A program made the position numbers and the translations under genes. Source: Bacillota bacterium (lineage in GTDB: Bacteria; Bacillota; Clostridia; Saccharofermentanales; Saccharofermentanaceae). From it: a DNA stretch of 31,638 nucleotides. The stretch lies in contig JAEWUD010000008.1 in NCBI GenBank assembly GCA_023397475.1, positions 1-31,638 on the forward strand, in the 5' to 3' direction. The notes below the pieces were generated by a model, which was not told the DNA's origin, did not search any database, and saw only the letters and a program-made list of their open reading frames with translations. Below are positions 23,208 through 30,190 of the stretch, one piece after another (within the stretch, counting starts at the first letter, position 1; each line of letters opens with the position of its first letter).

Positions 23208-24328
23208 GTGTATCCGGGTCTGTATGTGTGATCGGCGCGGGTCTGACCGGACTCGTATGTGCCTGGGAGCTGGCCCGCAAGGGATTCCAGGTTCAGGTCG
23301 TCGAACAGCACTCAACCGCAGGCGGCATGTTGTCATCGATGCGACTCGGGCACGAATATATGGAACTTCTGCCGCACCATATCCGCAAGAGTGACCGAAG
23401 TGTCCTCGGACTTTTTAAGGAACTCGGACTCATTGACGAGATTGAATGGTTCGACTCGTTATGGTATGGACGCGTCGGAAGAAAGAAACTCGGGTATCCG
23501 AAGAATGGTTTCCACTCGCTCATCAGCGCACTCTCACAGGAAATTACCGATCGCGGAGGACTGATTCATTATGGCTACACCGCGGTGGATATCGCATCCA
23601 ACCCATCCGCCCCACGCACAATCGAAGTAGGTTCTGTCATTCAGGAACTGCCGGCTGCTCCCGGCGCAACAACGAATTCTGTGAAACGATATGTGATTTC
23701 CTGTGTTCTCGCGGATACGACCACTCTGACGATCGAGGCGGATCACGTCATCTATTCCGCATCCTGCCGGAATTTCGCGCATATCACGCACGATCTGCGT
23801 CTGCCGACGGATTATCGCGATGCGATGATGGATGTCACCTACAAGGCAAATATGTGCCTCATGCTTCTGACGAAGACACAAATGAACGGTTGCTTCTCAC
23901 GACCCGTGCCTTTTAACGCCCCTTTTCAGCGTATGATTGAGCACTCGAATCTGGTCGGCGAGAAGAAATACGGAGGACATGTCGTGTTTCTGTCGGGATC
24001 TTTTCTTACCTCACACCCACTTTGGACGCAGTCGGACGCGGAAGTTTTCTCCGAATTCTTCAAGCACCTGCAGTTACAGAATCCCTCTGTCCGAAGGAGC
24101 GACATCCTGACGTGGCGCCTCACGCGCACCCGATATTCTTTGCCGACATCGCATTCGGATTTGTCCATGTTGTCACCGATGACCGGCCTATACGTCGGAA
24201 GTATGGCCATGATCGCCGATCCGCTCGACGATAAGAAGGAGTATCGCATGGACGGGTGCATTCAGTTGGCCCGGCTGATCGCACGAACCGTAGAACAGGA
24301 TGTTATCACGCATACCAATGCTGTTTAA
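23204..24328 (+). CDS. FAD-dependent oxidoreductase (amine oxidase/protoporphyrinogen-oxidase-like)
   Basis: The 374-residue protein starts with an FAD-binding Rossmann motif, VCVIGAGLTGLVCAWELARK (GxGxxG at about residues 10-15), followed by an acidic residue at the end of the second strand (VVEQHS) and GGM. The remainder matches the NAD(P)-binding-like amine oxidase family, with an FAD-contacting C-terminal segment GLYVGSMAMI near residue 328-337. Related proteins include UDP-galactopyranose mutase-like and sugar- or lipid-modifying oxidoreductases. The substrate is not known. GAGGT lies 6 nt before the ATG, which overlaps the DUF1015 stop. The YYY membrane protein follows after 88 nt, suggesting a shared pathway at the cell envelope. 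Confidence 0.82.
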   Translation: MSVSGSVCVIGAGLTGLVCAWELARKGFQVQVVEQHSTAGGMLSSMRLGHEYMELLPHHIRKSDRSVLGLFKELGLIDEIEWFDSLWYGRVGRKKLGYPKNGFHSLISALSQEITDRGGLIHYGYTAVDIASNPSAPRTIEVGSVIQELPAAPGATTNSVKRYVISCVLADTTTLTIEADHVIYSASCRNFAHITHDLRLPTDYRDAMMDVTYKANMCLMLLTKTQMNGCFSRPVPFNAPFQRMIEHSNLVGEKKYGGHVVFLSGSFLTSHPLWTQSDAEVFSEFFKHLQLQNPSVRRSDILTWRLTRTRYSLPTSHSDLSMLSPMTGLYVGSMAMIADPLDDKKEYRMDGCIQLARLIARTVEQDVITHTNAV

Positions 24329-24416
24329 GGTATGTTGGCGTTATCGTTCACGAATCGCGCAGCCTGCGAACCCTTTCGCCTGATAACCTTAAGCAAACGT
24401 ATCGGAGGTTTTCTCG

Positions 24417-27125
24417 ATGAGCAAAGCACATTCCCGGTCCGGACGCATACAGAACGGCAATAAAAGCGCAGGATTTCGGGTATCGAAGGCATCCCTTATG
24501 CAGAATACGGAATTCTCTCCCAAGAGGTTTCTCTGGCTTTTGTTGCCTGCGTCGATAGCGGTTATTCTCTCTTTATTTCTCCGGGATGATGCCGGCAACT
24601 TCTTCCTCTGGTGGATTACCATTCTGGCTTTTGGTCTTGCAGCATTTCCGCTTACCGCTTACATTTTTCGCTTCTTCTCAGGCCGGGGTTATGGCTTCTC
24701 GAAAGCCGCGGGAATTCTTCTCGTCGCCTTTGTTGTTTGGACGCTCGCGTATCTGAAGCTTCTTCCCTTCACTCAACCGTTTATCCTCCTGGTTCTTCTT
24801 ATTCTCGGCGCCGTAAGCTGGGGGCTTCCTGTAACCAGAAACGCCGCGACTGAAGCCATCAAATCCAAGAACGGTCTCCGCGATGTGGCTTTTCAGGAAA
24901 CACTCTTTGTAGCCGCCCTGTTCGCGTGGTGTGTCGTCAAAGGAAACTATCCGGTTATCAACGGCGAAGAGAAGCTCATGGATTTTGCATTCTTGAATGT
25001 GCTTGTTCGCACCGACGCCCTGCCTTCTCCGGACCCATGGATGGCGGGACAGACGATCAACTACTATTATTTCGGTCAATACATTTACGCTCTGCTCACG
25101 AAGCTCTCGGGGGTCCGCAACGCGGTCGCATATAACTTGGCGATGTGCTCGTGTTTTGCGTTTACCTTCTCTATGTCCTACGCTCTCGGTTCCATGTTCA
25201 TGGACGGAGCTATCAAGAAGGGCCTTGCCGCACCCCGGTTGTTTCGCATCGGCGCCGGGTTTCTCACGGCTTTGTGTGTCTCGGTCTTCGGAAATTCTCA
25301 TGCCTTTTATTACTGGGAGAAAAGTCCCGGAAATGGTCTCTTGTCTGTTTTCAAGGATTTCGGCATCGATGTCGGGCGTACAGACGCATTTTTCTATCCG
25401 GATTCAACCCGATTCATCGGGTATAATCCCGAGAGCGAGATTTATGATACTGCGATGGGGGTTATTAAGAGCGGAGATCGTACGATCCATGAGTTCCCTG
25501 TTTATTCCTTTCTTCTCGGGGATCTGCACGCGCACGTTGTCAGCATGCTCGGCGTTCTGTTGATTGTGGCAGTCCTGTTCGCCCTCTTCTGGTCGGCGAG
25601 GGAACAGTTTTGGGATGTGCGTTACGGGACCAAGGCTACCCTCACCGCTCCCGGATATTCCTTTGTTGAGCATCTTCGCGGCGAATTGCTTTTCGTCCTT
25701 CAACCGGAAATTATCGCAACAGGAATTCTTCTTGCCATTGCGACGATGTGTAATTACTGGGACTTTCTCATTTACTTTATATTTTCCTGCATGGTTCTCC
25801 TGATTTACGCGACACAGCGCTCCGCAAGAATGGCTTCGATCCCGGGGGTGATTTTTTTCGCGGCGCAGACAGCGATGATCCTTCTATGTTATCTGAAGTT
25901 CTCCAGCCAACCGGCAACGCATTTTGGAATGCAGCTTCTCGTTTTGTTGCTGTCGCTCTGCGGTACGGCGCTTCTACCCTGCGCACTTACGAGGACAGGA
26001 CTCGGCATGTCGTTTCTTTTCGTGACGGCAACCCTCGGCTCCCTGCCGTTCAATCTGAACTTCGACATGATCACCAACGCTTTGGCCCGCACGGAGAATA
26101 CAACGTCCGCCTATCAGTTCTTCATCCTCTGGGGTACTCACCTTGCGTTTGCCGTTGTCCTGATCCTTTTTACGTTGGTACGCGGCATTCTCCACCGAAA
26201 TGTCGAAAAAAACTCACGGGGTCCGGTTTCCGGTTTTCTCGCCCGTATGCTGCCGACGGATCTCTTCATGTCAGGCACCGCGGTCGTAGGAATGTTATTG
26301 CTCCTCGCCCCGGAAATTTTCTATGTAATGGACATCTATGGAGGCAGCTACAAACGTGCCAATACGATGTTTAAGTTCACTTTCGAGGCTTTCATTCTCC
26401 TTTCTCTGGTTATCGGATACACGCTGTTTCGTCTGTATGCCGCCAGAACCGAAAGCACACTCAAAAACACACTCATCCTTACGACGGCATTGATTCTAAC
26501 CGGCTCTGTCTTTGCGATCGGAACCTATCCCGTCGTCTCCGTCGAGCAACGTTCCGGACAGATCACGCTCGACGAATCCTTCACGCTTGACGGAACTGCT
26601 TCACTGGCTGATCGCGACAGTCCTCAGCTTTCGGGTTTTCTGGGAGACATGAAGTCCTATAAGGAAGCGGTTGACTGGTTGAATCTTTACGTTGACGGAA
26701 CTCCTGTTATTTGCGAGGCATTTGGTCCGAGCTATACGGATTTCAATATAGTATCTTCCTATACTGGTCTTCCTACGATTATCGGATGGCAGACACATGA
26801 ATGGCTCTGGAGATTTCAAGGCGTTGTTGATGAGAACGGCGATCTTGTCAGCAACCCCGAGAAACCGGATGTCTGGATCGACATCATGACCCCCCGAAAT
26901 ATCGACGTTGCGTTAATTTACACCTCTGCAGACGCAGTTCAAGTATTGGAGACACTGAATCGCTATGATGTACAATACCTGATTGTAGGCGACCTTGAGA
27001 GAGTTCAATATCCGACAATCAATGATTCGATCTTGAGATCTCTTGGCAACGTAGTCTTCGAATCCGGCTCTCTTTATATCGTGGAGATCGGCGCAGAATC
27101 CGACGTACCATATCACGAAGCATAG
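24417..27125 (+). CDS. DUF2298/YYY-domain polytopic membrane protein, possible envelope glycosyltransferase
   Basis: The 902-residue protein has many hydrophobic helices from residue about 35 to 700 and a soluble C-terminal part. GEEKLMDFAFLNVLVRTDAL (from about 182), PDPWMAGQTINYYYFGQY (about 205-222) and GDLHAHV (about 368-374) are hallmarks of the DUF2298/Chlor_Arch_YYY family. YGGSYKRANTMFKF lies near 641-655. The C-terminal domain (about 735-895; KEAVDWLN, ICEAFGPSY, THEWLWRF) resembles the soluble part of GT-C membrane glycosyltransferases, so transfer of a lipid-linked sugar is plausible but unproven. The family is best known from Chloroflexi and archaea. GGAGG lies 8 nt before the ATG. 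It is the last gene of the operon and is followed by a terminator. Confidence 0.85.
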   Translation: MSKAHSRSGRIQNGNKSAGFRVSKASLMQNTEFSPKRFLWLLLPASIAVILSLFLRDDAGNFFLWWITILAFGLAAFPLTAYIFRFFSGRGYGFSKAAGILLVAFVVWTLAYLKLLPFTQPFILLVLLILGAVSWGLPVTRNAATEAIKSKNGLRDVAFQETLFVAALFAWCVVKGNYPVINGEEKLMDFAFLNVLVRTDALPSPDPWMAGQTINYYYFGQYIYALLTKLSGVRNAVAYNLAMCSCFAFTFSMSYALGSMFMDGAIKKGLAAPRLFRIGAGFLTALCVSVFGNSHAFYYWEKSPGNGLLSVFKDFGIDVGRTDAFFYPDSTRFIGYNPESEIYDTAMGVIKSGDRTIHEFPVYSFLLGDLHAHVVSMLGVLLIVAVLFALFWSAREQFWDVRYGTKATLTAPGYSFVEHLRGELLFVLQPEIIATGILLAIATMCNYWDFLIYFIFSCMVLLIYATQRSARMASIPGVIFFAAQTAMILLCYLKFSSQPATHFGMQLLVLLLSLCGTALLPCALTRTGLGMSFLFVTATLGSLPFNLNFDMITNALARTENTTSAYQFFILWGTHLAFAVVLILFTLVRGILHRNVEKNSRGPVSGFLARMLPTDLFMSGTAVVGMLLLLAPEIFYVMDIYGGSYKRANTMFKFTFEAFILLSLVIGYTLFRLYAARTESTLKNTLILTTALILTGSVFAIGTYPVVSVEQRSGQITLDESFTLDGTASLADRDSPQLSGFLGDMKSYKEAVDWLNLYVDGTPVICEAFGPSYTDFNIVSSYTGLPTIIGWQTHEWLWRFQGVVDENGDLVSNPEKPDVWIDIMTPRNIDVALIYTSADAVQVLETLNRYDVQYLIVGDLERVQYPTINDSILRSLGNVVFESGSLYIVEIGAESDVPYHEA

Positions 27126-27151
27126 TTCTCCGATACAAATTCATCCATCGA

Positions 27152-27185
27152 AAAGGACCCGCAGATATGAATCTACGGGTCCTTT
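27152..27185. terminator. Bidirectional terminator between the YYY gene and serA
   Basis: AAAGGACCCG and CGGGTCCTTT form a 10-bp stem, with an inner AGAT/ATCT helix around a 4-nt loop. TTTGATTT follows on the + strand and CCTTTTCG on the reverse strand. The flanking genes converge, so it ends both transcripts. Confidence 0.9.
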
Positions 27186-27220
27186 GATTTCGTATATAGA
27201 TGGGGGTGAGCATGTATCCG

Positions 27221-28831
27221 TTACATACAGAATTCAAGTTGAGAAAGTCGCAAGACACCCGGAACGGCGCTGAGTTTCTCAACGATCTCGTTGCTAACCG
27301 CCTGATCAACCGAGATAAATGACTGTGCTTTGCCGGAATTCGGCTTGCGGCCCCAATGCATGCTGGCGATGTTTATGTTGTTCTCACCAAGAATCGACGC
27401 GACCTTACCGATAATGCCCGGAACATCCTCGTTCTGCATCGCAAGAACCATAGGAGCCAGTTCAAAATTCATCTGATAACCGAAGAAGGTAACAAGAACT
27501 TCGGTGTCTTCGCCGAATACCGTTCCGCTAACGGAGAGCTCACGGTCATCTTCTGTGACGAAGGTAACGGTGATCAGGTTGTCATATCGGCGAATCTGCG
27601 GAGTCTTGCTCTCGATGACATCGACCCCGCGTTCCTCAACAGCCTGTCGAACATTCACGTAGCTGATTCTCTCGGGGCACAGAGCGGACAGGAAACCCTT
27701 AAGAACCGCAAGCGTAATGACACCCGTCTCCTGTTTCGCGAGTTCTCCGCGATACTCGACTTCGATCTTGCGAACAGCGGATTTCTCGGCCTGGTAGTAG
27801 ATCTTTCCAAGCTTCTCCGCCAGAGAAATATACGGGCGAAGAACGGACATGTTGCCCGTTACACGAGGCATGTTGATCGCAGCGACAAGGTCACCCTCGA
27901 GCGCCTTGGCGACGAGCTCTGTAACAGCAGTTCCGACATTATGATTCGCTTCGTGTGAAGACGCGCCGAGATGAGGCGTGATAACACAGTTCGGCAAATC
28001 GAGTAGCGGATTCGAATACTTCTGCTCTCCGGGAGCCTTATCATAAGAAGGCTCCTTGTCGAAAACATCTATACCGGCAGCCGCGACTTGTCCGGAGCGA
28101 AGAGCCTCCGCAAGTGCCTCCTCGTCGACGAGACCGCCACGCGCCGCATTTACGATACGAACACCGGGCTTGCACTTCGCAAGTTCAACCTTACCGACCA
28201 TGTGGTAGGTCTCTTTGGTCTTCGGCGTGTGAAAGGTGATAAGGTCGGACTGGGCGAGGATCTCATCGAGTGACGAACAACGAGTTGCCTGAATTCGGTC
28301 GAAAGACTCCTGCGAAATATACGGATCATAGGCGATGACATTCATGCCGATGCCTTTGAGTTTCTTTCCGACAATCGATCCGATACGCCCGAGACCGATA
28401 ATTCCTGCCGTCTTACCTTCCAACTCATTTCCAATCATCTTGCCGCGACGGAAATCATCCTGTCTTGCTGCGCGATCCGCAATACAAATATTGCGAAAAA
28501 CGGCAAAAGCCAAGGCGACAGCCAGTTCTCCGGCAGCCATGATGTTCGCTTCCGGAGTATTCACGGCAATGATACCGTGTTCTGTACATGCCTTCACATC
28601 AATATTGTCAATTCCGTTTCCGGCTCTGCCAACGACCTTCATGTTCTTCGCGTTCGACAGAAGTGACTTGTTCACCTGTGTAACGCTTCTGACGATCAGT
28701 GCGTCATAGGGTTCGACAATCTTCTCAATCTCTTCTTGCGAAAGACCAAGCTTCTCGTCCACCGTGAAACCACGATCCACAAGATACTTGATTGAATCGG
28801 CAGCAATCTTCTCTGTAACCAGAATCTTCAT
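27221..28831 (-). CDS. serA: D-3-phosphoglycerate dehydrogenase, long type with ACT domain
   Basis: From ATG 28831 (GGAGG 5 nt upstream) the protein has 536 residues and begins MKILVTEKIAADSIKYLVDR. The longer open frame to 28945 lacks a ribosome site and overlaps the upstream gene. It has the NAD-binding motif GLGRIG (146-151), catalytic Arg230 in NAARGGLVDEEAL, Glu259 in DVFDKEP and His near 285 in TPHLGASSHEA. An intervening domain follows (about 330-450), then a C-terminal ACT domain (about 460-536; GIIGKVASILGENNINIASM). It catalyses the first step of serine synthesis, 3-phosphoglycerate to phosphohydroxypyruvate, and the ACT domain suggests serine feedback. It lies 82 nt after the aminotransferase, forming a two-gene operon. 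Confidence 0.95.
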   Translation of the reverse strand: MKILVTEKIAADSIKYLVDRGFTVDEKLGLSQEEIEKIVEPYDALIVRSVTQVNKSLLSNAKNMKVVGRAGNGIDNIDVKACTEHGIIAVNTPEANIMAAGELAVALAFAVFRNICIADRAARQDDFRRGKMIGNELEGKTAGIIGLGRIGSIVGKKLKGIGMNVIAYDPYISQESFDRIQATRCSSLDEILAQSDLITFHTPKTKETYHMVGKVELAKCKPGVRIVNAARGGLVDEEALAEALRSGQVAAAGIDVFDKEPSYDKAPGEQKYSNPLLDLPNCVITPHLGASSHEANHNVGTAVTELVAKALEGDLVAAINMPRVTGNMSVLRPYISLAEKLGKIYYQAEKSAVRKIEVEYRGELAKQETGVITLAVLKGFLSALCPERISYVNVRQAVEERGVDVIESKTPQIRRYDNLITVTFVTEDDRELSVSGTVFGEDTEVLVTFFGYQMNFELAPMVLAMQNEDVPGIIGKVASILGENNINIASMHWGRKPNSGKAQSFISVDQAVSNEIVEKLSAVPGVLRLSQLEFCM

Positions 28832-28873
28832 AGGAGCCTCCTTGCTTCGTGCGTATTTGCTCTTTTCTCCGTA

Positions 28874-28897
28874 GGCGGTCACAATCCGAGCACCGCC
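28874..28897 (-). repeat. Inverted repeat in the aminotransferase-serA gap
   Basis: GGCGGT and ACCGCC are separated by 12 nt between the two genes. A modest hairpin in the transcript is possible; it has no T tract and is probably not a terminator. Confidence 0.3.
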
Positions 28898-28913
28898 GGT
28901 ATCAGATCGGGTA

Positions 28914-29996
28914 TCAGTTGTTCGGGAAAGATGCGACAACCTCATCGAGATCTTTCAGCATCGCCTCGATATCCTCCATTGTAGTATCCGCCATATGTGC
29001 GATCCGGAATGTCTTATCCTTCAAAGCACCATAGCCGTTCGACATGAGATATCCGCGCTTCCCCATCGCTGCGTTCAACTCCGAAAAGGGAATGCCTCGC
29101 GTATTGGTAATACAGGTCACGGTAACCGACAGGTGTTCCGGATTCGAGTATAGCGCGAAGTTCTTAACCGCCCAATCCCGTACTCTCCGGGCCATCGCCG
29201 AATGACGGGCAAAACGGTTCTCAAGGCCTTCCGCCAAGATCCTGTCGAGTTGATAATCCAACGCAAACATGTGTGCAAGGGACGGCGTCGACGGGTACTG
29301 ATACGGTTTCTCTTTAACAAACTTATAAAGTTCGACATAATCGAAGTACAGACCACGATTCGGTATCGTCTTTGCCTTCTCTATCGCTCGTTCTGTAACG
29401 GCGGCAATCGCGAGTCCGGGCGGTAAGCCAAGACATTTCTGCGAAGAAGTAATACAAACATCAATACCGAGTTCATCGACCGGAATCCATTCGCCGCCCA
29501 GTGAACTCACCGAGTCGACACAGAGAATGACATCCGGATACTCCCGCATGACTTCTGCAATCTCAGCAATCGGATTATGCACGCCGGTCGCCGTCTCATT
29601 ATGGGTGATCGTTACGAGATCATAGGCTCCGGTTGCAAGAGCGGCCCTTACATCCTGCGCGGTAGTCGGCTGTCCGAGTTCTGCCTGAAAAAGATCCGCC
29701 GGAACACCGTTCGCCGTGCACATCTTGTACCATCTGTCACCGAACGCACCGATCGAAAACACCGCGGCTCTGGTCTTGGTGAAACAGCGAACCGCACCCT
29801 CCATCAATCCGCTTCCAGACGATGTGGAGAGGATAATCTCGTTCTTGGTGCCCATCAGCTGTCGCATCTTATCGGAAATCCGCTGTTGCAACGCTGACGC
29901 GTCCTTGGTTCTATGGCCGATCATCGGTGTCGCCATCTTCTCCAGAACATCCGGGCGAACATCAACCGGACCGGGAATGAATAACCTCTTATGCAT
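28914..29996 (-). CDS. Class V PLP aminotransferase, probable phosphoserine aminotransferase of the alternative type
   Basis: The 360-residue protein is a fold-type I class V aminotransferase. FIPGPVDVRPDVLEKM and GHRTKDASAL at the N-terminus are typical of the alanine-glyoxylate/serine-pyruvate group. It has a phosphate-binding SSGSG (59-63), Asp161 in CVDSVSSLGGEW and the PLP Lys187 in TSSQKCLGLPPG. An Arg near 340 in FRIAHM likely binds the substrate carboxylate. Because it directly precedes serA in one unit, its likely reaction is phosphohydroxypyruvate plus glutamate to phosphoserine. Serine-glyoxylate or serine-pyruvate transamination is the alternative. It is not the classical SerC by sequence. 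The ATG at 29996 follows GGGGGGCAAG by about 8-10 nt. Confidence 0.85.
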   Translation of the reverse strand: MHKRLFIPGPVDVRPDVLEKMATPMIGHRTKDASALQQRISDKMRQLMGTKNEIILSTSSGSGLMEGAVRCFTKTRAAVFSIGAFGDRWYKMCTANGVPADLFQAELGQPTTAQDVRAALATGAYDLVTITHNETATGVHNPIAEIAEVMREYPDVILCVDSVSSLGGEWIPVDELGIDVCITSSQKCLGLPPGLAIAAVTERAIEKAKTIPNRGLYFDYVELYKFVKEKPYQYPSTPSLAHMFALDYQLDRILAEGLENRFARHSAMARRVRDWAVKNFALYSNPEHLSVTVTCITNTRGIPFSELNAAMGKRGYLMSNGYGALKDKTFRIAHMADTTMEDIEAMLKDLDEVVASFPNN

Positions 29997-30045
29997 GTAT
30001 CACTTGCCCCCCATCAGAAGTCACCTGCGCAAACAGGCTTTATAT

Positions 30046-30051
30046 ATTGTA
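30046..30051 (-). promoter_or_regulatory. Candidate -10 of the aminotransferase-serA operon
   Basis: TACAAT on the reverse strand, about 50 nt before the aminotransferase ATG. The -35 is unclear (TGTTCA at 17 bp spacing is weak). The spacer is occupied by the palindrome at 30051-30066. Confidence 0.5.
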
Positions 30052-30066
30052 AACGTTATCACGTTT
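30051..30066. promoter_or_regulatory. Palindrome overlapping the aminotransferase-serA promoter, possible operator
   Basis: AAACGT-TATC-ACGTTT is a 16-bp dyad with 6-bp arms, sitting directly upstream of and touching the TACAAT box. This is the usual place for a repressor site. The regulator is unknown. Confidence 0.45.
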
Positions 30067-30082
30067 TTTGAACAGTAGAAAA

Positions 30083-30157
30083 GACAACGGATCGGGTTAT
30101 CCATATCCTTTTCGTTGGCTTAACCAAAGAAAATGAAGGAAAGCCCGATCCGTCGTT
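30083..30157 (-). terminator. Long imperfect inverted repeat, probable terminator of the LysM-like gene
   Basis: ACGGATCGGG (30087-30096) pairs perfectly with CCCGATCCGT (30144-30153), and inner segments (CC/GG, TTTTC/GAAAA, TTGG/CCAA) continue the helix. The structure is a roughly 65-nt imperfect hairpin. On the reverse strand the stem is followed by TGTCTTTTCT, a T-rich tail about 40-110 nt beyond the LysM-like gene stop. It may also be a remnant of a small repeated element. Confidence 0.55.
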
Positions 30158-30190
30158 CAAATTCACAAATGTTCTTCGATCCCCGGTCGG

